Under the pieces are notes generated by a model. The model saw nothing but the letters and a program-made list of their open reading frames with translations. It did not search any database and was not told the DNA's origin. Both the position numbers and the translations under genes were made by a program. From CAYYKD01 sp964471825 (GTDB taxonomy: Bacteria > Spirochaetota > GWE2-31-10 > CAYYKD01), in assembly GCA_964471825.1 (NCBI GenBank), contig CAYYKD010000004.1, positions 1-64,000 of the forward strand: a stretch of 64,000 nucleotides of DNA, in the 5' to 3' direction. Shown in pieces: positions 25,363 to 34,485 of the stretch. Position 1 is the stretch's first letter, and each line of letters begins with the position of its first letter.

Positions 25363-27255
25363 ATGTCATACATTAACAAACTGATGGAATCTAACTTTAT
25401 CGAATACGCCTCATATGTAATAAAAGACAGAGCGATTCCGGATATTAATGACGGTTTAAAGCCTGTACAGAGAAGAATCCTACACTCACTCTACGAAATA
25501 GACGACGGGAAATTCAATAAGGTTGCAAATGTTGTCGGTAATACAATGAAATACCACCCGCACGGAGATGCCTCAATATTTTCATCACTTGTTACCCTTG
25601 CCAACAAAGAATTATTTCTTGATACTCAGGGAAATTTTGGAAATATCTTAACAGGCGATGATGCTTCAGCAGCCCGATATATTGAGTGTCGTCTCTCCCC
25701 TCTTGCAAAGGAGGTGCTTTTTAACCCTGAGATAACCTCATTTTTTGACACCTATGATGGAAGAAATAAAGAACCCTACACACTACCGGCCAAAGTTCCT
25801 GTTCTACTCTTGATGGGTGCTGAGGGGATAGCGGTTGGAATGTCAACTAAGATTCTACCTCACAATTTTAACGAATTATTGTCCGCTCAGATCAAGATTC
25901 TAAATAATGAAAGTTTTACTCTCTACCCTGATTTCCAACAAGGCGGAGTCATAGATGTAACCGAGTACAACAAAGGGAACGGACGGATAAAAAACCGTGC
26001 CGTTATAGAGGTAACCGACACCAAGACCCTCGTTATAAAGGAGCTGCCCTTCGGTGTAACAACCGAGTCGCTTATTGACTCAATTCAGCAGGCAGTAAAA
26101 AAAGGCACACTTAAGGTTAGTTCAATTAATGACTTTACTGCTGACAAGGTTGAGATAGAGATAACACTCATGAGAGGTGAGAATGCCTCAGATATTCTTG
26201 ATGCACTTTATGCCTATACTGATTGCGAAGTATCAACAAGTGTCAACCTCATAACTATTGTTGACTTCAAACCCCGCGAATTAAATATCGAGGAAGTTTT
26301 AAAGTATAACACAGAAAAACTTGTTAAGGATTTGCAAAGGGAGCTTGAGATCGAGCTTGAGAAACTAAGACAGAAACTTCACGATCTAACCCTTGAACAG
26401 ATATTCATTGAAAACAGGATCTACAAAAAAATAGAAGAGCTTACAACCTATGAATCTATCATAAAAACTGTAACCGATGAGATGAATAAGTTCAAGGCAC
26501 TGTTTATTAGAGAACTAACAGGTGATGATGTCGAAAAACTTCTACAGATAAGGATTAAACGGATATCACTCTTTGACATCCTAAACCACAAAAAGCAGAT
26601 AGATGATATTGTCAGAACCGAAAAAACTGTTCTAACAAAACTTAAGAACATGAAAAAAACTACAATAGACTACATTGCAGGTCTAATTGAAAAATACGGT
26701 AAAAATTACCCTAGAAAAACCAAGATAAAGACAATCAATAAGATAGACATTAAAGAGGTCGCTGTTCCTGATATTAAGGTCTACTTTGATGAACAATCCG
26801 GATATTTTGGAAAGGACATAAAGAGTTCAAAATACTTTACTGTTAATCCGCACGAGAAATTCATTGTATTTAACAAGGGCGGTTCCTTTAGAGTTGTGCC
26901 AATTGAAGGTAAAATATTTGTAGACATAGATGTCGTCTATATAGACCAATTCGATCCTGAACGGGTTTACTCGGTTATCTACACTGAGGCCAAAACTAAA
27001 TTAAGTTTTGTAAAAAAGTTTAAGGTAACAAAGTTTATTGCAAATAAACTTTACCCACTCTGCCCCGGCGGCAAAGCTGAAATAAACTACTTCACGATCA
27101 ATCCTAATGAAAAGGTGATTATTAACTACATTAAAAAGCCAAAACAAAAATTAAACAAAGAGGAATTCACATTTAAAGAGATTGAGATAAAAGGTGCATC
27201 GGTTAAAGGTAACCGTGTTTCTACAAAGGAGATAGATTCTATATTAAAAAAATAA
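25363..27255 (+). CDS. Type IIA DNA topoisomerase A subunit (ParC-like, short)
   Basis: The breakage-reunion domain is clear: INDGLKPVQRRILHSLYE, MKYHPHGDASIFSSL, and the catalytic tyrosine in ASAARYIECRLS. The coiled-coil gate (KLVKDLQRELEIELEKLRQ) follows, and the last ~150 residues are a reduced C-terminal domain (GYFGKDIKSSKYFTV, FIVFNKGGSFRVV) instead of the full six-blade pinwheel. Total 630 residues against about 750-850 in canonical ParC/GyrA. Positions equivalent to E. coli GyrA Ser83 and Asp87 are Ala and Ser. It forms an operon with the B subunit and should act as a decatenase-type enzyme. Confidence 0.9.
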   Translation: MSYINKLMESNFIEYASYVIKDRAIPDINDGLKPVQRRILHSLYEIDDGKFNKVANVVGNTMKYHPHGDASIFSSLVTLANKELFLDTQGNFGNILTGDDASAARYIECRLSPLAKEVLFNPEITSFFDTYDGRNKEPYTLPAKVPVLLLMGAEGIAVGMSTKILPHNFNELLSAQIKILNNESFTLYPDFQQGGVIDVTEYNKGNGRIKNRAVIEVTDTKTLVIKELPFGVTTESLIDSIQQAVKKGTLKVSSINDFTADKVEIEITLMRGENASDILDALYAYTDCEVSTSVNLITIVDFKPRELNIEEVLKYNTEKLVKDLQRELEIELEKLRQKLHDLTLEQIFIENRIYKKIEELTTYESIIKTVTDEMNKFKALFIRELTGDDVEKLLQIRIKRISLFDILNHKKQIDDIVRTEKTVLTKLKNMKKTTIDYIAGLIEKYGKNYPRKTKIKTINKIDIKEVAVPDIKVYFDEQSGYFGKDIKSSKYFTVNPHEKFIVFNKGGSFRVVPIEGKIFVDIDVVYIDQFDPERVYSVIYTEAKTKLSFVKKFKVTKFIANKLYPLCPGGKAEINYFTINPNEKVIINYIKKPKQKLNKEEFTFKEIEIKGASVKGNRVSTKEIDSILKK

Positions 27256-27309
27256 TACGATTTTTTAAGAATAAAACCTTAGAGGTTCTAAAAAATTAAT
27301 GAGCCATAT

Positions 27310-27918
27310 CTAACAAGATAGTCGACCGATATCGACTCTATAGTCCGCTGTACTATCAACAAAACTATTGTTATGGGATGAAAATATTACGGTCTTACCG
27401 GCCTCTTTCAGCTCCCTGAATACACTATTTAACATATCAAGTGATGGTCCATCAAGACTACTGCATGGTTCATCAAAGATGTAGACCATCCGATCACAGA
27501 TAATTGCCCTTGCGATTGCAACTCGTTTTTTCTCGCCGCCCGACAGAGTTGAAATATCACTTTCAATTTTATCTCTCAAGTTCAATTGTTCAACTACACG
27601 AGTAAAACCGGTTTTCTCAAATGATGAGCAGCATTTTAAAATATTTTCAGACACGCTTCCATTAAAATAGAATGGATTCTGATGTGTATATATAGTTTTT
27701 TGTCTAATACTTTTCTCATCAATCAGCTTATCGTTAAAAAAAATCTGCCCCTCTATAGGTTTTAATAATAAATTTAATAGTCTGAGCATCGTTGTTTTAC
27801 CGACCCCATTTTCACCGGTAAATGCAGTAATTGAGTTCTCTCTTATTTCAAGAAGATCTATCTTTAAGATAGGACTAAAATCGTAACCTGCAGCAACATT
27901 CCTAAGCGTGTACATCAT
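27310..27918 (-). CDS. tupC: ABC transporter ATPase, tungstate type (TupC-like)
   Basis: A 202-residue ABC ATPase: Walker A GENGVGKTTM, Q-loop in IYTHQNPFYF, signature LSGGEKKRVAIARAI, Walker B MVYIFDEPCSSLD and the switch His in IFSSHNN. Its short length and its partner permease match the TupABC/WtpABC group for tungstate or molybdate. Its ATG overlaps the permease stop (27915-27918). No binding-protein gene lies beside it. A molybdopterin operon lies 29 kb away in the same window. Confidence 0.8.
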   Translation of the reverse strand: MMYTLRNVAAGYDFSPILKIDLLEIRENSITAFTGENGVGKTTMLRLLNLLLKPIEGQIFFNDKLIDEKSIRQKTIYTHQNPFYFNGSVSENILKCCSSFEKTGFTRVVEQLNLRDKIESDISTLSGGEKKRVAIARAIICDRMVYIFDEPCSSLDGPSLDMLNSVFRELKEAGKTVIFSSHNNSFVDSTADYRVDIGRLSC

Positions 27919-28628
27919 AGTTTACCTCCGATCCCTCTTGATACCCAATTTACAAATAGAGATATCGTTAAAAGAATAACCCCCAGGGCAAACGCAAAGT
28001 GCAGTTCTCCCTTGCCCGTCTCAAGTGCAATCGCAGTTGTAATAGTTCTCGTATAATACCGGATATTACCACCCAGCATCATAGAAACACCAACCTCACC
28101 AAATATCCTTCCAAACCCAGTTAACATAGATGATATAAAGATCTCCCTAAGCTCTAGAAACAGCAATACAAGTGATCGTATGCGACCAATGTTAAATGTT
28201 TTGAGGGTTTCATAGAACTCTTTAGGAATAACAGAGATCCCCGAAAGCAGTGTCGTTGAAATAATCGGCACACAAAGTACAACCTGACCGATAATTATTG
28301 CACCCGGGGTAAATAAAAGCCCTGTAAACCCAAACGGCCCCGATCTTGATATCAGAGAATAAACACTCAATCCGACTACAACTGTAGGCATTGCTATAAG
28401 ACTGGATGATATAAAACTAAAAATTCGTGTTAGTGATTTATATCGTCTTATAAAAAGAACAAGGATCACCGAGATAAACACAGATATTATTAGTGAAATT
28501 AATGAAACTGCAATACTAAAGCCTGCAATAGAATAAACCTCTCTATCAAATGTAACAATTAACTTAATAATCTCTATCAATCCTTCCCACCTAAACTTCC
28601 GGTATATATATTTGTGATAACCATGCAT
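27915..28628 (-). CDS. tupB: ABC transporter permease, tungstate type (TupB-like)
   Basis: Six or so membrane helices, with the TupB-like landmarks SIAVSLISLIISVFISV, AMPTVVVGLSVYSLIS, the cytoplasmic coupling segment ISVIPKEFYETLKTFN, FGRIFGEVGVSMMLGGN and the last helix FALGVILLTISLFVNWVS. The start is probably ATG 28628; a TTG at 28640 extends the frame. The family imports tungstate with a periplasmic TupA protein, which is not encoded here. Confidence 0.8.
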   Translation of the reverse strand: MHGYHKYIYRKFRWEGLIEIIKLIVTFDREVYSIAGFSIAVSLISLIISVFISVILVLFIRRYKSLTRIFSFISSSLIAMPTVVVGLSVYSLISRSGPFGFTGLLFTPGAIIIGQVVLCVPIISTTLLSGISVIPKEFYETLKTFNIGRIRSLVLLFLELREIFISSMLTGFGRIFGEVGVSMMLGGNIRYYTRTITTAIALETGKGELHFAFALGVILLTISLFVNWVSRGIGGKL

Positions 28629-28667
28629 GACAGCTAACAAAACTCAAACAATATCATTGGTCCTTAA

Positions 28668-28696
28668 ATAAAAAAAAGGGGCGTACCCCCCTTTAT
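28668..28696 (-). terminator. Intrinsic terminator after flgM
   Basis: On the minus strand a GGGG/CCCC stem with the GTACG loop is followed by eight T and TATTT. It begins about 25 bp after the flgM stop codon. Confidence 0.75.
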
Positions 28697-28718
28697 AATT
28701 AAAGCAAATCTATTAGTA

Positions 28719-29016
28719 TTAAATATTAAATAACTTATAGAGTTTATCGCCGACAGATTCGATTATCTTACCATCACTAAGATAGTTGGGATCGTTCAAT
28801 TTTGCCTTTGCCTCTTGTACTTTATCCGCTCTCACATCAGGAGCCGACTTAACAATATCCATAATCCTACTTGTCTCAGCCATACTCAAAGCTTCCCTTG
28901 AGATTGAAACCGAGTCAGATCCTTCAGCCTTTTCNNNNNNNNNNAATGTTATTTTTTGGTTTAACCTTATTGACATTATTGTAGTTGTTTACTCTTCCAA
29001 TCTTATCGATACTCAT
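28719..29016 (-). CDS. flgM: FlgM anti-sigma-28 factor (interrupted by a scaffold gap)
   Basis: The C-terminal half reads VSISREALSMAETSRIMDIV, APDVRADKVQEAKAKL and SDGKIIESVGDKLYKLF, the two amphipathic helices that grip FliA. Right of the gap a second frame supplies a clear N-terminus from ATG 29016: MSIDKIGRVNNYNNVNKVKP. Together they make about 90-95 residues, the normal FlgM length. The gap (28935-28944) is not 10 bp in reality because the frames differ. It inhibits the flagellar sigma factor until the hook is complete. It is unlinked to the main flagellar operon at 43-47 kb. Confidence 0.8.
28935..28944. other. Scaffold gap (10 N) inside flgM
   Basis: The FlgM N-terminus reads in another frame on the far side. 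Confidence 0.95.
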
Positions 29017-29072
29017 AAATCACCTCACAGTTTTATTATCGTCTCACGAAATAATAACTTAAATTTATAGTA

Positions 29073-29780
29073 TTACTTTTTTTTATAATTTGCAACTAAA
29101 ACAGTAAATTCGCCATTAATTTTTTTTACATCGGCACCGTCTCCTATAAAGCTCTCAAAGACCTGATCCGGCTTCCCGATAAAGACAGTCTCATTAATCT
29201 TAGTCAACTCCTTACCTATGCAGATCTCCTTTTCAGGAAATACAACAGCAAGATCCTTAAGCAGTTTCTCTATCCTATGAGTTGATTCATAGATAATATG
29301 AGTACCCTCTATTAGTGCTATCCTATTTAGCTCATTCATCCGCCGGCCATCCTTTGGAGAGAGAAACCCATTGAAGATAAAATAGTCTGTTCTGAATCCT
29401 GAAACAGAGAGAAGTGAAACAAATGCCGTTACACCGGGTATCGGGACAACATTTACCCCCTCCTCTCAGCACCGTTTTACAAGAAGATATCCGGGATCAG
29501 AAATGCATGGGGTACCGCCGTCAGAAATAACAGCAACACTCAAGCCCTGCTTTAACAGATTAATAATCCCTGAGGATGAGTTATACTCATTGTGACTATG
29601 ATATGCAATTAGCCGTTTCTTTATCTCAAAATGATTTAGAAGTTTTAACGAATGTCTTGTGTCCTCACAGGCAATAACTGATACATTCTTAAGAACATTT
29701 AAAGCTCTTAAGGTTATATCCTCAAGATTGCCTATAGGTGTTGCTACAATATACAACACACCCGGCTCTGCATACTCCAT
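29073..29780 (-). pseudogene. rsmI: RsmI 16S rRNA 2'-O-methyltransferase with in-frame TGA
   Basis: The first 104 codons read an RsmI N-terminus: YIVATPIGNLEDITLRAL, ACEDTRHSLKLL, ISDGGTPCISDPGYLLV. Codon 105 is TGA (29466-29468), and then the same frame continues without a break as EEGVNVVPIPGVTAFVSLLS, FNGFLSPKDGRR, YESTHRIEKLLKDL, up to LVANYKKK. So the gene is a single open frame of about 235 codons apart from one stop. The family normally has an arginine or other residue there (R/A-x-EAGI-type helix), and CGA-to-TGA would do it. TGA is used as a genuine terminator in this window. The product would methylate C1402 of 16S rRNA; as written it would be truncated after the SAM-binding start. 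Confidence 0.85.
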
Positions 29781-29795
29781 TTACTAACTCCTGCC

Positions 29796-30794
29796 CTACA
29801 GCTTTATTCTTAAGCCGGCATAGATAGACTCTGCAAACCCTACAGGTGACATCTCAAATGACACCTTAGGTGACTTACCATGTATAGCTTTGCCTATTAT
29901 CCCTGATATAAGAAGTGCAACAGCACCAATATTGCAAATAAGCAGAGTTGTCTGATAAACCAGAGCTAAATAATATAGAGGCTCTCTAAGACTAAACCCT
30001 TCATCTTCAAATATATTCCAATAGTATCCTCTATCTTCGTAGAGCACTATTGAGGAAATAAGTGAAAATGCCTCTCCAAAAATCGGAAAAAAACTGAGTA
30101 TCATACTTGCGGTCGACAAATTGTTCTCTAAAGTTGAATAGTTGAAGTCAGAACTAATATATATACCTATACCAAGATTAGTTCCAATGGTAAACAAGGA
30201 AAATAATGGGACGGTTACTGAACCGGCAATTGCCAGACCATTAGACAAAGTTTGATTTTTATTCAGATTCTTTCGAGCCTTACCAAGGGTCTTCTCATAG
30301 GGCGGTAATTTTTCTCCCATCTCTTCTGCCATAAGTAATGAAATTGATTCTAAATCACTTATGAGTGTTACACCGGTACTTGCCTTCTTTTCAAGATTAA
30401 TAACCGATCTTCTAACAGATGTATCAAGAGCATTCAGATAGATTGTAACCTGCTTATTAGAGATCGTATAGAAACCAAAGACAACAACATCCACTTCAAG
30501 AATATCGCTTATCCTGTTAGCATTCTCTTCCCAGATCATTCCATCTATTTTTATATCAGCCTTTTTTAATTTTGAAATTGTTAGATTATTATCAATAATA
30601 TCAAACAGCTCAGTCTGCCTGATAAACGCCCTTAATGTGTCCGGAATATCATTAGAGAGATTAGCATACTGCTGATTGTCCGATGAGTTAAAAAAAGGAA
30701 TGATCGCTACTTTCCTATTTATTAAAGTTGACTCATTGGCAAACAGACCCATACCGACAAAAACAGCAACTACCGATAAAATAAATCTCTTCAT
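29796..30794 (-). CDS. Exported TolB/CsgG-like protein with C-terminal hydrophobic segments
   Basis: A signal peptide (ILSVVAVFVGMGLFA) is followed by a TolB-N/CsgG-like alpha-beta domain: RKVAIIPFFNSSDN, IPDTLRAFIRQTELFDIID, and DILEVDVVVFGFYTISN. After residue 185 come three or four hydrophobic stretches (GLAIAGSVTVPLFSLFTIG, MILSFFPIFGEAFSLIS) and a C-terminal strand IYAGLRIKL. The N-terminal fold occurs in proteins that help build envelope structures. It ends 16 bp before the rsmI gene of the same strand. Function unknown. Confidence 0.6.
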   Translation of the reverse strand: MKRFILSVVAVFVGMGLFANESTLINRKVAIIPFFNSSDNQQYANLSNDIPDTLRAFIRQTELFDIIDNNLTISKLKKADIKIDGMIWEENANRISDILEVDVVVFGFYTISNKQVTIYLNALDTSVRRSVINLEKKASTGVTLISDLESISLLMAEEMGEKLPPYEKTLGKARKNLNKNQTLSNGLAIAGSVTVPLFSLFTIGTNLGIGIYISSDFNYSTLENNLSTASMILSFFPIFGEAFSLISSIVLYEDRGYYWNIFEDEGFSLREPLYYLALVYQTTLLICNIGAVALLISGIIGKAIHGKSPKVSFEMSPVGFAESIYAGLRIKL

Positions 30795-30831
30795 AAAAAC
30801 CCCTTAAAATCAGATATAAATTATTCAAATA

Positions 30832-31440
30832 TTAAACAAGCCCGATTGATCTCATCCAGCTGGCTAAACCAGCCAATATCATCTGAACAGCAATTGCGGC
30901 TATTAGTAACCCGGTTATCCTTACGAATGCACCGATTATATTCTGTCTAAAAAAATACTTTGTCAAAAACTGAGTAAAAAGCATAAATAACAGATTGATA
31001 AACACAGCAATGGTTATTGTAATCAATGTCTTAATCTGACCATACTCAGTTGTAAATTGAATCGCCGCTGCAATTGCCGCAGGCCCTGCAATCATAGGTG
31101 AGGCAATAGGAACTATAGAGAGATCCTGAAGTTTCTTCTTTGCCTCCATCTCAAAAAAAACCCCTTTGTCAAGTGCCTTCATTCCCATAAAGAAGTATAT
31201 AAAACCTCCTGCTATCCTGATCGAATATAGTTCAAGATTAAAAATATGTGATAGCACAAAATTTCCCGCAATCGCAAACGCAGCAAGTAACAGTAGAGCA
31301 ATAAATGAAGACTTTATAGATAATAATCTAACCTCTTTATGCCCAAAGGTCTCCGAAAGAGAAGATATAACTATTATCTTACTAAATGGATTAATTATTA
31401 TTAAAAAATACAATGAGTAGAAAACAATATCCTTAATCAT
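30832..31440 (-). CDS. MarC family inner-membrane protein
   Basis: GAGGG lies 9 bp before ATG 31440, which I prefer to ATG 31461. The protein has six membrane helices with the family signs: an N-terminal helix ending INPFSKIIVI (MarC/UPF0056 NP motif), IRIAGGFIYFFMGMKAL, and VPIASPMIAGPAAIAAAI. The last helices end SWMRSIG. The family was once tied to multiple antibiotic resistance but its transport role is unproven. Confidence 0.85.
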   Translation of the reverse strand: MIKDIVFYSLYFLIIINPFSKIIVISSLSETFGHKEVRLLSIKSSFIALLLLAAFAIAGNFVLSHIFNLELYSIRIAGGFIYFFMGMKALDKGVFFEMEAKKKLQDLSIVPIASPMIAGPAAIAAAIQFTTEYGQIKTLITITIAVFINLLFMLFTQFLTKYFFRQNIIGAFVRITGLLIAAIAVQMILAGLASWMRSIGLV

Positions 31441-31599
31441 AATGATTACCCTCTTGCCCAAATATAAACTTATTTTGTAAATAATTCAATATGAATTTAA
31501 ATATTAACTTTCTCTATTTGATAACGCTTGATTTATTATATTCGTTATGTTAAATTACTTAATGCTAGAAATATATAAAACTAATGAGGTAACCATACA

Positions 31600-34455
31600 A
31601 TGTCGTTTTTAACCAAACTATTCGGATCACAGAATGACCGTTTTCTTAAAAAATCACAAATAATTGTTGAACAAATTAATTCCCATGAAGACTCAATGAA
31701 AAAGTTAACTGATACTGAATTATGTGCAAAAACTCTTGATTTTAAGAAGAGGCTTGACACAGGGGAAACTCTCGATGACATACTACCGGAAGCCTTTGCA
31801 GTAGTAAGAGAGGCCGCATGGCGTAAATTGGGTCAACGGCACTATGATGTTCAGATGATAGGTGCAATAGCACTTCACAAAGGTATGATTGCCGAGATGA
31901 AGACCGGTGAGGGTAAAACTCTTGCTGCTACTCCGGCTGTATATCTAAATGCACTATCAGGTAAAGGTGTACATGTAATTACGGTTAATGACTACCTTGC
32001 AAAGAGAGATGCGGGATGGATGGGGCCTGTCTATGAATTTCTTGGCCTGTCTGTAGGTGTTATTGTTTCTTCATTAAACAATGTTGAAAAGAAGGTTAAC
32101 TACAACTGTGATATTACCTATGGAACAAATAATGAATTTGGATTTGACTATCTTAGGGATAACATGGCCTATGATCTTTCAAGTAAAGTTCAAAGAGGAT
32201 TTAATTATTGTATTGTTGATGAGATAGACTCGATACTGATAGATGAAGCAAGAACTCCTCTTATCATATCAGGTGCAGCTGAGAATGATATAAAGCATAT
32301 TATCAATGCTAGAAAATTGATAAATTATTTTACCGAATGTGAAAAGAACAGTGAGGGGCGATACCCAGATGAAGCTGACCCTCTAAATCCACAAAAACTT
32401 ATAGGCGACTATAAAATTGATGAAAAATCAAAAAACATAACTTTCTCTGATGACGGTATGAAAAAAGCCGAATCACTTTTACTTCAGAGAAACATTATAC
32501 GAGGCTCACTCTTTGACTCTGAGAACTTCGAATATATACACTATATCAGCCAGGCATTAAAAGCGGAGCATATGTTTAAAATGGATGTTGATTATCTTGT
32601 TAAGGATAATCAGATCATGATAATTGATGAACATACAGGCCGTGTTCTTGAGGGCAGACGGTATTCGGACGGCCTACATCAAGCTATAGAGGCGAAAGAA
32701 GGGATTACAGTACAGAGACGATCTAAGACCTATGCCTCAATTACATTTCAGAATTTCTTTAGAATGTATTCAAAGCTATGCGGTATGACAGGTACAGCCG
32801 ACACTGAGGCTGCTGAGTTCAAAAACATCTACAATCTGGATGTTATGATTATACCTACAAATCTCCCTCTTTCAAGAAATGACGCACCGGACAGGGTCTA
32901 TATTACATTTAAAGAGAAGGCTAAAGCTGTAATTGAGGATGTAAAAGAGATAAATAAGGCAGGACAACCACTACTGATAGGGACGATAAGTGTTGAGAGA
33001 TCTGAATTTTTTAGTGCCCTGCTTAAAAAGGCAAACATCAGACACAATGTATTAAACGCAAAGAACCATGCAAGGGAGGCGGATATTGTTGCAGAGGCAG
33101 GTAAACTTGGCGGTGTTACAATAGCAACAAATATGGCAGGTCGGGGAACAGATATTAAACTCGGCGGTGCAAGAGAATACGATGATATATTTGAAGAGCT
33201 TCTTCAGGAAGAGGGCATAGTCGAGGATGACAAACTTCACCTTCTCGAACTTAAGGAAAAAGTTGATAAATTAAAATTAACCGATGCAGAGAACATCCTA
33301 AATCTTTTAAGCCCGCATGCAAAGAAACGAGCTAAAGAGATAATTCAATCTGCCTATGACTGGATTGAGGAAAATAAGGATGTAAAAAAAGCAGGGGGAC
33401 TATTTATTCTTGGAACTGAGAGACACGAATCCAGACGGATAGATAATCAGCTGCGAGGTAGATCGGGACGACAGGGGGATCCGGGTTTCAGCAGATTCTA
33501 TATCAGTCTTGAAGATGATCTAATGAGACTCTTCGGTGGTGAAAGAATACGCAAAATGTTTACAGGCGGACTGATCAAAATGGATGAGGGGGAAAATATC
33601 GAGAGCCCTCTACTATCGAGAGCTATTGAAAGAGCCCAAAAAAAAGTAGAAACGAGAAACTATGATATAAGAAAACATCTTCTCGAATACGATGATGTTT
33701 TAAATAAACAGAGAACATTTATATATTCAAGAAGAGATGAAATATTAAGTGATCCGGATATTATCAACAGGGTAAGAGTTACAACCGAGGAGATACTTGA
33801 CGATCTTATTTATGACTACAGAGAGGGGTGTAAAAAAACACCTGATGATGCAAGAATAAATTTTATCAGGTCTGTTAAGGAGAGCTTTCTACTTGATGTA
33901 ACAGATATCTTTATGAAAATCGGAACTGATCCGACAGAGGTATCAAAAGAGTTATTAAACATATTAAAGAAAGAACTAGAGTTCAAAGATACTGTTATTG
34001 GACACGAACGGCTTAACTATCTCCTTAGACACCTCTATATTGAACAGATTGATAAAAACTGGCAGGCTCACCTGGAAAACATGGAGCAACTTAGAGAGGC
34101 GGTATATCTTCGGTCATACTCTCAAAAAAACCCCCTTGTTGAATACAAGATCGAAGGTTCAAACCTCTTTAATGAATTAATAGATAGAATCAGAGAGAAA
34201 GTTATGAATCAGGTCTATAGAGTAAGAATTGAGAGTGTTGCAGTTGCCGAAAACAGAGAACAGAATTTAAACTATGAACACACTAATCTCGAATCATTTG
34301 ATGGTTCTCAACAGGCGGCACTAACGGGCAGAAGAACTCAAAACAACCCGGCTATAGGAGCATCAACAGTAATTAGAACTACTGAAAAGGTAGGAAGAAA
34401 TGATCAATGCCCATGCGGCTCAGGTAAAAAATATAAACATTGCTGCGGCCAATAA
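31600..34455 (+). CDS. secA: Preprotein translocase ATPase SecA
   Basis: The 951-residue protein has Walker A AEMKTGEGKTLAA, the DEAD-like VDEIDSILIDEART, NMAGRGTDIKLGG in motor domain 2, and RRIDNQLRGRSGRQGDPG. A short insertion follows motor domain 2 (DDIFEELLQEEG). The C-terminus is a zinc-binding SEC-C tail (CPCGSGKKYKHCC) that contacts SecB or phospholipid. Length and motifs are normal. It drives export across the inner membrane. It is followed by a glycosyltransferase and uvrA with short spacers. Confidence 0.97.
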   Translation: MSFLTKLFGSQNDRFLKKSQIIVEQINSHEDSMKKLTDTELCAKTLDFKKRLDTGETLDDILPEAFAVVREAAWRKLGQRHYDVQMIGAIALHKGMIAEMKTGEGKTLAATPAVYLNALSGKGVHVITVNDYLAKRDAGWMGPVYEFLGLSVGVIVSSLNNVEKKVNYNCDITYGTNNEFGFDYLRDNMAYDLSSKVQRGFNYCIVDEIDSILIDEARTPLIISGAAENDIKHIINARKLINYFTECEKNSEGRYPDEADPLNPQKLIGDYKIDEKSKNITFSDDGMKKAESLLLQRNIIRGSLFDSENFEYIHYISQALKAEHMFKMDVDYLVKDNQIMIIDEHTGRVLEGRRYSDGLHQAIEAKEGITVQRRSKTYASITFQNFFRMYSKLCGMTGTADTEAAEFKNIYNLDVMIIPTNLPLSRNDAPDRVYITFKEKAKAVIEDVKEINKAGQPLLIGTISVERSEFFSALLKKANIRHNVLNAKNHAREADIVAEAGKLGGVTIATNMAGRGTDIKLGGAREYDDIFEELLQEEGIVEDDKLHLLELKEKVDKLKLTDAENILNLLSPHAKKRAKEIIQSAYDWIEENKDVKKAGGLFILGTERHESRRIDNQLRGRSGRQGDPGFSRFYISLEDDLMRLFGGERIRKMFTGGLIKMDEGENIESPLLSRAIERAQKKVETRNYDIRKHLLEYDDVLNKQRTFIYSRRDEILSDPDIINRVRVTTEEILDDLIYDYREGCKKTPDDARINFIRSVKESFLLDVTDIFMKIGTDPTEVSKELLNILKKELEFKDTVIGHERLNYLLRHLYIEQIDKNWQAHLENMEQLREAVYLRSYSQKNPLVEYKIEGSNLFNELIDRIREKVMNQVYRVRIESVAVAENREQNLNYEHTNLESFDGSQQAALTGRRTQNNPAIGASTVIRTTEKVGRNDQCPCGSGKKYKHCCGQ

Positions 34456-34485
34456 TTAAACGATACCCGCTCAATAGGATAAATT

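Noticed and set aside
29466..29468. Alternative genetic code (TGA as sense codon)
   Set aside because: Several intact genes in the window end in TGA (for example 5658-5660 and 20892-20894), and tryptophan is written TGG.
29430..29500. Selenocysteine at the in-frame TGA of rsmI
   Set aside because: RsmI is not a selenoprotein family, the residue is not catalytic, and the weak GGGTA/TACCC stem after it is not a convincing SECIS element.
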